Of a stretch of DNA of 28,679 nt, positions 5,656 through 13,922 are shown piece by piece. The notes below the pieces were generated by a model, which worked only from the letters and a program-made list of their open reading frames with translations, was not told the origin of the DNA and made no database searches. Source of the stretch: Phycisphaerae bacterium (GTDB lineage: Bacteria > Planctomycetota > Phycisphaerae > UBA1845 > Fen-1342); assembly GCA_022842805.1 (NCBI GenBank), contig JALHOX010000009.1, positions 1 to 28,679 on the forward strand, read 5' to 3'. Within the stretch, counting starts at the first letter, position 1; every line of letters begins with the position of its first letter. A program made the translations under genes and the position numbers.

Positions 5656-6978
5656 CTAGAGCGAGCCATTTCGCGACTGGCGGACCGCGTCGGCCAATAC
5701 GTCGAAATACCCGGGGAAGCTCTTGTCGACGCAGGCCCCATTTTTGATCACGACGCCCTTTGTCATGAGCGCTGCGATCGAAAAGCTCATCGCCATGCGA
5801 TGGTCGTCGTAGGTCTCGATCTCGGCGGGGTTCAACTCTTCCGGCGGGAAGATGGTCAAGCCGTCGCGGTGTACATCGACCCGCGCCCCAAGGCGGGCCA
5901 GCTCGGACGCGAGGGCGTTGAGCCGGTCGGTCTCTTTCAACCGCAGGTTGGCGACATTGCGAATTTCGGTCTTATCGTTGGCGAAGAGCGCCAGCACGGC
6001 CAGCGTCTGCACCGTATCGGGCATGGCGTTGAGATCGACGTTTACGCCGCGGAGCGAGCGGTCGTCGGGCCCGGCCACTTCGATGAAATCGCGTCCGGAG
6101 ACGACCTGGCAGCCCATGGCTTCGAGGACGTCGACAAAGGCGGCGTCGCCCTGTCGGCTGGAGCGGCTCAGGCCGGTGACGCGGACGCGACCGCCGGTGG
6201 CGGCGGCGGCGGCCCAGAAATAGGTCGCGCCGCTGGCGTCGGGCTCGATCTCGTATTGGCCGCCGCGATAGCGCTGCGAGGCCGCGACGATGAAGCGCGT
6301 GCCCTCGTCCTCGACCACCTCGACGCCCATCGAGCGCATGACCTCGATGGTCATGTCGACGTAGGGGCGGCTGGGCGGCGGCTCTTCTAATTCGAGCATC
6401 ACGTCCTGACCGGCGTAGGGAGCGACCATGAGCACGGCGCTCACAAACTGACTCGAAGGAGTCTGCCCCATGCGCGCCGCGCCGCCCGCGAGGCCGGCGG
6501 CATGAATCACCAGCGGCGGGCAGAGCTCGCTTTCGGCGTACTCGATCCGGGCGCCGAGCTGACGCAACGCGTCGACCAACTGGCCGATCGGCCGCTGTCG
6601 CATGCGCTCCGAGCCATCGAGCCGATACTCCCCGTGGCCGGTGCACAATAGCGCGGTCGCGAAGCGCATCGCGGTACCGGCGTGATGAATGTTGAGCGCG
6701 GCATCGGTGGCGGGGATCTGCCCGGCGGCGCCACGAACGGTCAGCGTGTTTGTGCGGAGTTCGCGGGTGTTTTCGATGCCGATGCCCGTGAGAACGCCGC
6801 TCATGCGCGCCACGTCGTCGGCGGGCGCGGCGTTTTGAAGTTTGGAGACGCCGTCGGCCAGGGCGGCGCAGGTGAGGTAGCGGTTGGTGAGGCTCTTCGA
6901 CCCCGGCGGGCGCACGACCGCCCGCAGCCGGTTCACGGGCTTGATAAAGACGTCGCCATCGATCCACTGCAACGGCAC
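5656..6978 (-). CDS. aroA: 3-phosphoshikimate 1-carboxyvinyltransferase (EPSP synthase)
   Basis: The 440-aa enzyme joins shikimate-3-phosphate and phosphoenolpyruvate in the sixth step of chorismate synthesis in the cytoplasm. Diagnostic motifs are present in order: RPPGSKSLTNR (residues 23-33, with the catalytic Lys28), HHAGTAMRF (98-106), DGSERMRQRPI (121-131), SSQFVSA, LNAMPDTVQTLAVLA (catalytic Asp region), LKETDRL (PEP-binding Glu/Arg) and YDDHRMAMS, ending in KSFPGYF. Length is normal. The conserved Asn of the NAGTAMR motif is His99, and the position equivalent to E. coli Pro101 is Phe106, a residue seen in several divergent lineages. The gene starts 12 bp after the stop of the XRE/S24-like regulator, so the two are probably one transcript. 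Confidence 0.95.
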   Translation of the reverse strand: MPLQWIDGDVFIKPVNRLRAVVRPPGSKSLTNRYLTCAALADGVSKLQNAAPADDVARMSGVLTGIGIENTRELRTNTLTVRGAAGQIPATDAALNIHHAGTAMRFATALLCTGHGEYRLDGSERMRQRPIGQLVDALRQLGARIEYAESELCPPLVIHAAGLAGGAARMGQTPSSQFVSAVLMVAPYAGQDVMLELEEPPPSRPYVDMTIEVMRSMGVEVVEDEGTRFIVAASQRYRGGQYEIEPDASGATYFWAAAAATGGRVRVTGLSRSSRQGDAAFVDVLEAMGCQVVSGRDFIEVAGPDDRSLRGVNVDLNAMPDTVQTLAVLALFANDKTEIRNVANLRLKETDRLNALASELARLGARVDVHRDGLTIFPPEELNPAEIETYDDHRMAMSFSIAALMTKGVVIKNGACVDKSFPGYFDVLADAVRQSRNGSL

Positions 6979-6990
6979 AAAACCCTCGCT

Positions 6991-7980
6991 TCAGGCTGCC
7001 GGCGCGAGCCGGAACAAAACACCCGCCGACCAGCAGAGGTCGCTCCGAGCGTAGCGCTCTCGTTCGCCGTCGCCGACGCGTCCGACGATGATCTCATCGT
7101 CTGATTCGGACAACCAGACGCGACAAATCGCGGCTTGCAGCGAACGCAAGCGGCAGATCGCAGGCTCGCCGACGCGGGGAGCGAACTCGGGGGAAATCAG
7201 GGCTGCGTCGCCGCGCTGCAGGAGGGGCGACATCGCGTCGTCGGGAAGTTCGATGGCAAGGGCGGCGGGAAAATCGCGAGCCAGACGCGGAACGTGCAAA
7301 AACCGCGCGGCGGCCGCGCCCGCGGCGGGGGCGATCTCGACCAGCGAGAAGTGCTCGGCCTTGACGGCGCTGAGCGCGGCGCGGGCCGCGCCGGGTTCGG
7401 CCAGCAGCAACGGGCGGGTGGCCCGCAGCGCAGCGCCGGGCGCAAGGCTTCGCGGTCGACGACCGGGGTTAGGTCGATGGGGGCCGGGGCCGTCGGGGTC
7501 GGGGTTGGGTCGGTCGGCAATGGGCGGCTCGGGCCAGGTCTCGGGCGCATCGCGCGCGGTCAGCAAGGGAATCAGATCATCCGCCGAGGGCATTTGCAGG
7601 GCCCGCAGCGCGGTGCGCCGCGCGTCTTCGCCGCGCAGCATCAGATCGACAAAGGCCTCGATCGGGGCGGCCAGCTCGGGCTTGTCATCGAGCGCCTGGG
7701 CCAGCCGCGTAATCAGATCGCGATGGCGATGGCGGGCGCCGCTGATGACGACGGCGCCGCGGGCCGCTTCGCCGGTGAGCAGCCACTGCAAATCTTCACC
7801 GGTCGTTTCGCAGATGCGGACCAGCACGTCGCCGGGCGGAACGACGCCTTCCTCAAACTTGGCGTAGTCTTCGAGCGCCAGGCCCAGCTTTTGCGCAAAC
7901 GCGGCCTTGCCGCTGGCGCCGAAGTGTCGGCGGCGCAGCTCGCGTATGCGTTGAGCCAGAGCTTCTCGGGCGTCGGCCAT
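6991..7980 (-). CDS. XRE-family regulator with degenerate S24/LexA-like C-terminal domain
   Basis: The 329-aa protein starts with a helix-turn-helix of the XRE type (about residues 8-70: LAQRIRELRRRHFG, AFAQKLGLALEDYAKFEEG, LVRICETTGEDLQWLLTG). A Pro-rich linker (about 145-180) leads to a C-terminal S24-like fold. There ELPDDAMSPLLQRGD holds the nucleophile-position Ser251 and is followed by two strands. The position of the catalytic Lys in LexA/CI proteins (normally VKR) reads AAICRVW, so Cys286 replaces Lys and self-cleavage is unlikely. It is transcribed just ahead of aroA with a 12-bp gap, and divergently from the secreted SGNH-like gene across a 342-bp intergenic region. Its targets are unknown. 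Confidence 0.75.
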   Translation of the reverse strand: MADAREALAQRIRELRRRHFGASGKAAFAQKLGLALEDYAKFEEGVVPPGDVLVRICETTGEDLQWLLTGEAARGAVVISGARHRHRDLITRLAQALDDKPELAAPIEAFVDLMLRGEDARRTALRALQMPSADDLIPLLTARDAPETWPEPPIADRPNPDPDGPGPHRPNPGRRPRSLAPGAALRATRPLLLAEPGAARAALSAVKAEHFSLVEIAPAAGAAAARFLHVPRLARDFPAALAIELPDDAMSPLLQRGDAALISPEFAPRVGEPAICRLRSLQAAICRVWLSESDDEIIVGRVGDGERERYARSDLCWSAGVLFRLAPAA

Positions 7981-8322
7981 CTACAAACCCGCTCCATCCC
8001 ACCCCCGTGGTCGCTTCAATTCTGAGTGAAACGATAGCGAGGAAAGGGCGTGGGTGAAACAGAGGGCCGGTGAATACGCGGGAGCGCTTATGGCGGCCCG
8101 CGGCGTGGGGCGGGGTAGGGATCGCGGGCCGACGAACGCGGCGCCCGTTTGCAGCCGGCGCCCGTCCCCCGGCATGACGCGTCGATCGGCGGGGGCGCGG
8201 TTTTCGTCGAATTGATGAATCCGGCATCGATCCGGCAGCCCCATCGGCAATAATTGGGCTCGGTCCGCGTCTCGCCGCGAATGCGGCCATTTCGCCGTCG
8301 CGGACCCCTAGAGGAGAAATCC
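7981..8322. other. 342-bp divergent intergenic region with repeated GTGAAAC motifs
   Basis: The region separates the minus-strand regulator gene from the plus-strand SGNH-like gene and must carry both promoters. Two direct copies of GTGAAAC lie at 8026-8032 and 8054-8060, 28 bp apart start to start, close to the regulator start. A 5-bp hairpin (GCCGC-GAAT-GCGGC, 8274-8287) sits in the probable leader of the downstream gene. AATAAT near 8250 is a possible -10 element but has no clear -35 partner. No small gene was seen. Confidence 0.35.
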
Positions 8323-9489
8323 ATGAAAACCGCTCGTTTGCTCGTTGTCGGACTTTTTGCCGGGGGTCTGTTGACCACGATGGCGAGCGCCGTGGATTCG
8401 ACCGGTCAGATTCCGATCATCGACATGGGCCCGAGCGACACGTTCGAGGGCTTTGGCGGCGGGCTTTACCCCAACGGGCTGAACTACCTGGTCGGGCGGC
8501 CGCTGGTGGATCGGGTGCAGGCGGCGCTGCGCATCACGCCGCGAAACGCCGCCGGGCAGCCCGCGACGCCGGGCGCGGGCGGGCGGATCGTGTTGCTTTC
8601 GATCGGGATGTCGAACACGTCGCAGGAGTCGACGGCCTTTGCGGGATTGCTGAACTCGTTTTCGGACCGCAATCCGGCGCTGGTCTTCGTCAATGGCGCC
8701 CAGGGCGGCCAGACGGCGGCGGACATCTCCAACCCCAACGCCAACTTTTGGACGGTCGTCAACCAGCGGCTGCAAACGCTCGGCGTGACGCCCGCGCAGG
8801 TGCAGGCGGTGTGGTTTAAGGAGGGCAATCGCAATCCGACCGGGCCGGCGGCGGGCGAGATCGCGACGCTGCGCGGGCAGTTTGAGACGATCATGCAGAT
8901 CATCCGCACCCGCTACCCCAACACAGAAGTCGTTTACGCCTCATCGCGCATCTACGGCGGCTATGCGGTCGGCACGCTGAACCCCGAGCCCTACGCCTAT
9001 GCCAACGGATTCGCGGTCAAGCAGTTGATCGAAGACCAGATCACAGGCGGCGACGCCGGCTTGCAGCCGGGACCGGGCGGCGTGGTTCCGCTGGTGCAGT
9101 GGAGCGCGTATCTCTGGGCCGACGGACTATCGCCGCGGTCGGACGGGCTGATCTGGGAGCGGGCCGATCTCGAAGCGGATGGCGTGCATCCCGCGGCGAG
9201 CGGCGAGTTGAAGGTCGCGCAGATGCTCCTTGCGTCCTTTTCCACCGACCCGAGCGCGCGGATGTGGTTTCTGCACCCCGAGCGGCGGCAGTTGATCGGC
9301 GATCTGAACGGCGACCGCACGATTAGCGTCGGCGACATTGGGCCCTTTGTCTTGGCGATCACCGACCCCGCTGCGTACGCCGCCGCGTTTCCGACGATCG
9401 ACGTGCTGCAGGCCGCCGATCTGAATTTCGACGACAACGTGACCGTGGGTGATATTGGCGGATTCGTGCAGTTGCTGGTGAATTGGTAG
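8323..9489 (+). CDS. Secreted SGNH-like hydrolase with dockerin-like C-terminal repeats
   Basis: The 388-aa protein starts at an ATG with a near-ideal ribosome site (GAGGAG, 6-nt spacing). Residues 1-23 form a signal peptide (MKTARLLVVGLFAGGLLTTM, cleavage after ASA). The body has an SGNH-type pattern: IVLLSIGMSNTSQE with candidate nucleophile Ser97, NGAQGGQT (oxyanion Gly block), and DGVHPAASGE with Asp286 and His289 as the likely remaining dyad. The canonical GDS is GMS here, so activity is inferred. Residues 326-388 carry two EF-hand-like repeats (GDLNGDRTISVGDIGPFV and AADLNFDDNVTVGDIGGFV) typical of planctomycete secreted proteins. The convergent rodA gene ends 38 bp downstream. The substrate is unknown; it may be a carbohydrate or lipid ester. 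Confidence 0.7.
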   Translation: MKTARLLVVGLFAGGLLTTMASAVDSTGQIPIIDMGPSDTFEGFGGGLYPNGLNYLVGRPLVDRVQAALRITPRNAAGQPATPGAGGRIVLLSIGMSNTSQESTAFAGLLNSFSDRNPALVFVNGAQGGQTAADISNPNANFWTVVNQRLQTLGVTPAQVQAVWFKEGNRNPTGPAAGEIATLRGQFETIMQIIRTRYPNTEVVYASSRIYGGYAVGTLNPEPYAYANGFAVKQLIEDQITGGDAGLQPGPGGVVPLVQWSAYLWADGLSPRSDGLIWERADLEADGVHPAASGELKVAQMLLASFSTDPSARMWFLHPERRQLIGDLNGDRTISVGDIGPFVLAITDPAAYAAAFPTIDVLQAADLNFDDNVTVGDIGGFVQLLVNW

Positions 9490-9527
9490 CGGGTGCGCCG
9501 GGCGCTGCGGCCGATGAGGATTGGGCC

Positions 9528-10802
9528 TCACCCATCCCGGTGCTCAAACGGTTTGCGCATCATCATCATCGGCCGGCGCTGCGCCACGTTCACCAGCAGG
9601 CCCAGAGCGATGAAGTTGGCCCAGACGCTGCTGCCGCCGGCGGAGACGAAGGGCAGGGTGATGCCGGTGATCGGGGCCATGCCGATGTTTTCGCAGACGT
9701 TGAGCAGCGCTTGCAGCACGATCATGACGATTACCCCGACCGCCAGCAGTCGGCCGAAGGGGTCGTTGGTCTTGGTGGCGATCTCGACGCCGCAGATGAC
9801 GATGACGGCGTAGAGCGCGATCAGCGTGAGGCAGCCGATGAGCCCGAACTGATGGCCGATGATTGCGAAGATGAAGTCGTTGTTTTCCTCGGGCAAGAGC
9901 TGCGTATTCGCCTCGAGAAACAGCCCGCGGCCGTAGCCCTCGCCCGTCACTCCGCCCAGGGCCAGGGCGATCTTGGCCTGTCGCAGTTGATAGCCCTTGT
10001 CCATGTGCCAGCGCTCGTCGGTCGAGCTTTGCATGAAGACCACGCGGATGCGGTCGCGCTGATAATCCGACATGCCCCAGGCATAAAACGCGGGCAATAG
10101 CGCCGCGCCGGCGAGCATCACCGTCACGAGATGCCGCTTGCGCGCTCCTGCGACAAAGAGCATGCAGAACAGCACCGGCAGCAGCATCAACAGCGTGCCG
10201 AGATCGGGCTGTTTCAGGATCAGCAGCATCGGCGCGACGGTAAACAGAAACGGGGGCACCAACCCGGCCCATGTGCGGTAGGAATCGCGATAGCGTAGAT
10301 AGCGGGCCAGCGCCAGAATCAGCCCGAGCTTCATGAATTCGCTGGGCTGGATCGAGAAGTAGTTGCCCAGCGTGAGCCAGCGGCGGGTATTGCGACGCAC
10401 GGGGATCAGCCAGTCGGGCACGTCCCAGACGTAGCGATCGATGATGAGCGCCACCAGCGCCGCCATCACCACGCCATAAAACAGATATGCGTGTTTGCCG
10501 ATCCGGGTATAGCTGGGCAGCAGGGTCACGATCATCAGCCCGACCCCGGTCAGGATGAACGCGAGTTGGCGCACGGTCGCCGGGCCCAGCACCGCGGCCC
10601 ACTCGGCGAAGATCCATTCCGTTTCGCCCGGCCCGGCGGCGGCGCCCAGTCGATCGGTAGCGTGAATGCAGAAGAGCCCCAACAGCGATAGCAGAAAGAC
10701 GGGCAGCGCGAGGCCCCAGCCGAGGCCGGTGAACTCGAACAGGCCGTGGCGGGCCGGCCCCAGCATTGCGCTCGGCTCGCGCACCATGCCGCGTGTAGCC
10801 AT
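9528..10802 (-). CDS. rodA: Rod-shape peptidoglycan glycosyltransferase RodA (SEDS family)
   Basis: The 424-aa polytopic protein has about ten membrane segments and SEDS signatures: NTRRWLTLGNYFSIQPSEFMKL with fewer residues varied than usual (RW...QPSE, about 138-158), LKQPDLGTLL (196-205), GGVTGEGYGRGLFLE, and PEENNDFIFAIIG with Asp309 at the conserved catalytic-type Asp. It ends with GITLPFVSAGGSS. RodA polymerises lipid II into glycan strands with its partner PBP2. The ATG overlaps the mrdA stop as TGATG, fixing the start and indicating translational coupling. The usual acidic EE pair after IFA is His317-Gln318 here. The protein belongs to the RodA rather than the FtsW branch by its PBP2 neighbour. 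Confidence 0.92.
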   Translation of the reverse strand: MATRGMVREPSAMLGPARHGLFEFTGLGWGLALPVFLLSLLGLFCIHATDRLGAAAGPGETEWIFAEWAAVLGPATVRQLAFILTGVGLMIVTLLPSYTRIGKHAYLFYGVVMAALVALIIDRYVWDVPDWLIPVRRNTRRWLTLGNYFSIQPSEFMKLGLILALARYLRYRDSYRTWAGLVPPFLFTVAPMLLILKQPDLGTLLMLLPVLFCMLFVAGARKRHLVTVMLAGAALLPAFYAWGMSDYQRDRIRVVFMQSSTDERWHMDKGYQLRQAKIALALGGVTGEGYGRGLFLEANTQLLPEENNDFIFAIIGHQFGLIGCLTLIALYAVIVICGVEIATKTNDPFGRLLAVGVIVMIVLQALLNVCENIGMAPITGITLPFVSAGGSSVWANFIALGLLVNVAQRRPMMMMRKPFEHRDG

Positions 10803-12949
10803 CAGCCCTTGGCCCCCGACGGCGCCAGCAGCAGCTCGGCGATCGACTTGGCGATCGGCCCGGCCACGCGCCCGCCCGCCGCTCCGAATTCGATGAGGAC
10901 GCTGATGGCGTAGACGCGGCCGCGCGGGGTGGCGCCCTTGGGCGTATCGCGCGTCTGGGTGTAGCCCATGAACCAGGCGTGGGCCGGCAGCTTGCCGCCT
11001 TCGCCCAGCGGCGGGTAGCGATCGTTGGCGAACTGGCCGACGATCCGCGGCTTCGGCTCGGGGAAGCGCTTCAACAATTCGTCGCGACTGATCTCGACCA
11101 CCTCTTCGCGGCGACCATCGGCGTGTTCGACCACGAAGCGATAGTTCAAGATTAGCGGCTGCGCCTGGGCGGAGCCGGTCTTGCCGCACATGACGTATCG
11201 CTCGACTTCGTCGCTCAGCCGGGCGCCGGGCGCCGTGCCGCCCTGCTCATTCACCACCCGCCACATGCCGACGCGGACCGGCTGCAGCGCGCGCGCCGAG
11301 ATCGGTACGTCGGCGGGGTGATCGTCGCCCACGATCGGTGTGCCGTCGGCATCGCGCACCAGCACGACGGGCCGCCAGACGCCGCTTGCGATCGTGGCGG
11401 CGACATTGGCGACTTGCAGCGGCGTCGCGGTCACCTCGCCCTGGCCGATGGCCCAGTTCCAGACGTCGGCCTTTTCGGCGTGGCGGCGCATGAAGCGCTG
11501 CAACCAGGCGTCGGTGGGGACGACGCCGAGTGTTTCCTCGATCAATCCGGTGCCGGCGCGGCGCCCGAGGCCGAAGCGATCAAAGCCGGCGCAAAGCCGC
11601 TCGGGGCCGAGCATCTGTCCGACGCGGTAGAAGTAGATGTTGCACGAATTGCGGATGGCGTCTTCGGTGCGCTGGCCGGCGGCGGTGTCGGTGTCGTCGT
11701 GCGTCACGCGGCTCTGGTTGAAAATCCAGCAGCGAAACATGTTCGGCCGGTTGGGGAGCAGCGCGCCGGTGCAGTGAATCCGCGTCTCCGGGCTGACGAC
11801 CCCCGCGTCGAGCGCCTCCACCGCCGCGATCGCCTTGCAGGTCGAGCCCGGCGGATAGGAGGTTTGCAGGGCGCGGTTGCGCAGCGGATTGCGAATGCGA
11901 TCGCGCAGCAGGTCGTCGTAGTTGTCGCGAAATTCGGCACTGCTGTAGGTCGGATAGGTCACTGCGGCGATCACATCGCGCGACTCGACGTCGATCACCA
12001 CCGCCGCCGCCCCGGCCGGATGGAGGCTGTTCTTGACGCCTTCGGCGAGCAGTTCATAGATCTGCTTCTGCAGGTCGGCGTCGATCGTGAGCATCACGTC
12101 GCGCCCGGGCTCCGGCTCGACGCGCTCCTCGGTCCCCTGTGCGAAATCCTGCACCACGCGGCCGCGCACGCCCCGGAGGATCGTATCTGCCACGCGCTCC
12201 ACGCCCGAGATGCCGCAGAAATCGCCGGGCCTCAGTTCGCGCAGGTCGTCGCCGGCGAGCGGGTCGGCGGCGATGCGCTTATCGTCCACCGCGCCGATCC
12301 GTCCGAGGATATGGGTCAGCTCGTCCGCCTCGCGCCGCACGCGCCGCGCGCCGGGCTGCACGCGAACCCAGGGCTGATTGCCCAGCCGCAGCTGCAACTC
12401 CGCCGCCAGCTTGGGGGGAATGTCCTCCAGCACGGCGTGCCAGCGGCTCTCTTCGCGGATGGTGGAGACGGTCGGCGACTTTTCGCGGATGAACTCCTTC
12501 ACCGCTTGCACGCGTTTGACGATCGCCTCCTCGCGCTCGCTGAGCATCGAAATCGAGACGCCCGCCGCATCGGCCACGATCTGCCGCGTCTGCAAGAGCG
12601 AGTCGCGCAGCATCTCGATCGCTTCGTCCAGCTCGACCTCGGCGGGGATCTCGCCCGAGCGCCGCATCCGCCGGGCGAGCGTGCGCAGGTAGTTCGGATT
12701 TCGCTCGATGACGGCGTAATACATGGTGAGGTCGGAGGCGGGCTCGTCGCTCACCAGCGTGCGGCCCTTGCGATCGAGAATCGCGCCGCGCGCGGGGCGG
12801 ACAAAGCGCGACTCGCGCGGCGTAATGCGAGGCACAAGTTCGTGATATTGGCCGGCGCGAATGACCTGAATATCGACCAGCCGCGCGCCGATCAGGACCG
12901 CCAGCAAGCCGAGGCCGCAGATGAAGAACCAGAGCCGTCGTTCGAACAT
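10802..12949 (-). CDS. mrdA: Penicillin-binding protein 2 (class B transpeptidase)
   Basis: The 715-aa protein has one N-terminal membrane anchor (residues 5-23), a dimerisation/pedestal domain, and a C-terminal transpeptidase domain in the periplasm. Active-site motifs are complete: S369-T-C-K372 (in YPPGSTCKA), S435-C-N437 and K590-T-G592. It is longer than E. coli PBP2 (633 aa). The extra length lies mainly in a charged helical segment of the pedestal around residues 90-180 and in an insert after the KTG motif (about 600-645). It cross-links glycan made by RodA, encoded immediately downstream with a one-base overlap. mreB, mreC and mreD are not adjacent in this window; the preceding gene on the strand is an FAH-family hydrolase 57 bp away. 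Confidence 0.93.
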   Translation of the reverse strand: MFERRLWFFICGLGLLAVLIGARLVDIQVIRAGQYHELVPRITPRESRFVRPARGAILDRKGRTLVSDEPASDLTMYYAVIERNPNYLRTLARRMRRSGEIPAEVELDEAIEMLRDSLLQTRQIVADAAGVSISMLSEREEAIVKRVQAVKEFIREKSPTVSTIREESRWHAVLEDIPPKLAAELQLRLGNQPWVRVQPGARRVRREADELTHILGRIGAVDDKRIAADPLAGDDLRELRPGDFCGISGVERVADTILRGVRGRVVQDFAQGTEERVEPEPGRDVMLTIDADLQKQIYELLAEGVKNSLHPAGAAAVVIDVESRDVIAAVTYPTYSSAEFRDNYDDLLRDRIRNPLRNRALQTSYPPGSTCKAIAAVEALDAGVVSPETRIHCTGALLPNRPNMFRCWIFNQSRVTHDDTDTAAGQRTEDAIRNSCNIYFYRVGQMLGPERLCAGFDRFGLGRRAGTGLIEETLGVVPTDAWLQRFMRRHAEKADVWNWAIGQGEVTATPLQVANVAATIASGVWRPVVLVRDADGTPIVGDDHPADVPISARALQPVRVGMWRVVNEQGGTAPGARLSDEVERYVMCGKTGSAQAQPLILNYRFVVEHADGRREEVVEISRDELLKRFPEPKPRIVGQFANDRYPPLGEGGKLPAHAWFMGYTQTRDTPKGATPRGRVYAISVLIEFGAAGGRVAGPIAKSIAELLLAPSGAKG

Positions 12950-13006
12950 CCCGTCGCTCTCGATCCCGCGCAGATCGAATGTCGCGGTCGTCGGGCCCGG
13001 CCGCGC

Positions 13007-13801
13007 CTAGCCCGCCACGACCGAGTTCGTGAGCGTGCCGACGCCCTCGACCTCGACCGCGATCTCGTCGCCCGGGCGCAAGAATACCGGGGGTGTGCGG
13101 GCCATGCCCACGCCTTCGGGCGTGCCGGTCAGGATGATCGTGCCGGGCAGCAGCGTGAACTGGTGCGAGAGATAGCTGATGAGCGCGGCGCAGGAGTGCA
13201 CCATGTCGCTGGTCCGCGCGTCCTGCATCACCTGCCCGTTGAGGCGGCTTTGAATCCGCAGCCGATCGGGCGACCCGATCTCGTCCGCCGTGACGATCCA
13301 CGGCCCGAGCGGGCAGAAGGTGTCCTGGCCCTTGGCGCGGGTCCACTGCTTGTCGTTGCGCTGATAGTCGCGGGCCGAAACGTCGTTGGCGCAGGTGTAG
13401 CCGAAGACGAATTTCAACGCCTCGTCGATCGACACCCGCCGCGCGAGGCGACCGATCACGATCGCCAGCTCGGCCTCGTAATCGATCTCGACCGAGCCGC
13501 CCTGGGCCGGCAACACGATGGATTCATCCGGGCCGATGACCGAGGTCGTCGGCTTGCCGAAGATCATCGGCTGCTCCGGCGCGGTCGAGCCGGTCTCCGC
13601 GGCGTGGGCGCGATAGTTGCGGCCGATGGCGAAGATATTGGGCGGGGCGATGGGCGCGAGGAACTGCGAGACCTCGGTGGGCGCGTCTTCGAAGGTCAAT
13701 TCTTCGCCTTCGTCCTCGCGAAAACAGAACGCGCGGCCGTCTTCATCGAGACGACCGGAACGGACCTGGCCGGCGGGATCGAGAAAGCGAACGACGCGCA
13801 T
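13007..13801 (-). CDS. Fumarylacetoacetate hydrolase (FAH) family protein
   Basis: The 264-aa product has the FAH fold. A short N-terminal domain precedes IFAIGRNYRAHAAE, then IDYEAELAIVIGR with metal ligands Glu109 and Glu111, FGYTCANDVSARDYQ with metal ligand Asp140, KGQDTFCPLGPWIVT, and TGTPEGVGMARTPP. Members hydrolyse or decarboxylate C-C bonds of acylpyruvates and related 2-oxo acids; the exact substrate cannot be read from the sequence. The start at 13801 is supported by GGAG with 6-nt spacing. It is 121 bp downstream of the M16 peptidase gene and 57 bp upstream of mrdA, all on the minus strand. Length is typical of bacterial acylpyruvase/ureidoglycolate-lyase-like proteins, and the assignment of metal residues is from family knowledge. 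Confidence 0.88.
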   Translation of the reverse strand: MRVVRFLDPAGQVRSGRLDEDGRAFCFREDEGEELTFEDAPTEVSQFLAPIAPPNIFAIGRNYRAHAAETGSTAPEQPMIFGKPTTSVIGPDESIVLPAQGGSVEIDYEAELAIVIGRLARRVSIDEALKFVFGYTCANDVSARDYQRNDKQWTRAKGQDTFCPLGPWIVTADEIGSPDRLRIQSRLNGQVMQDARTSDMVHSCAALISYLSHQFTLLPGTIILTGTPEGVGMARTPPVFLRPGDEIAVEVEGVGTLTNSVVAG

Positions 13802-13922
13802 CAGCAACTCCAGCAGGAAGTTTGAGGCGACCTTGATGTCCGCGTCGCGGCATGTGCGCGCCGCGAGCGACGTGAGCCATTGTGTTACGAGCGGCGGCCC
13901 CGGACCCAGGCTGCGCACCGGA

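Noticed and set aside
8026..8060. Further parS sites from the GTGAAAC motifs
   Set aside because: Only the right half of the palindrome is present; the left half (TGTTTCAC) is missing at both places.
11318..13825. Plus-strand open frame of 835 codons opposite mrdA and the FAH gene
   Set aside because: It is an antisense shadow of genes with complete active-site motifs. It spans two genes and has no domain logic.
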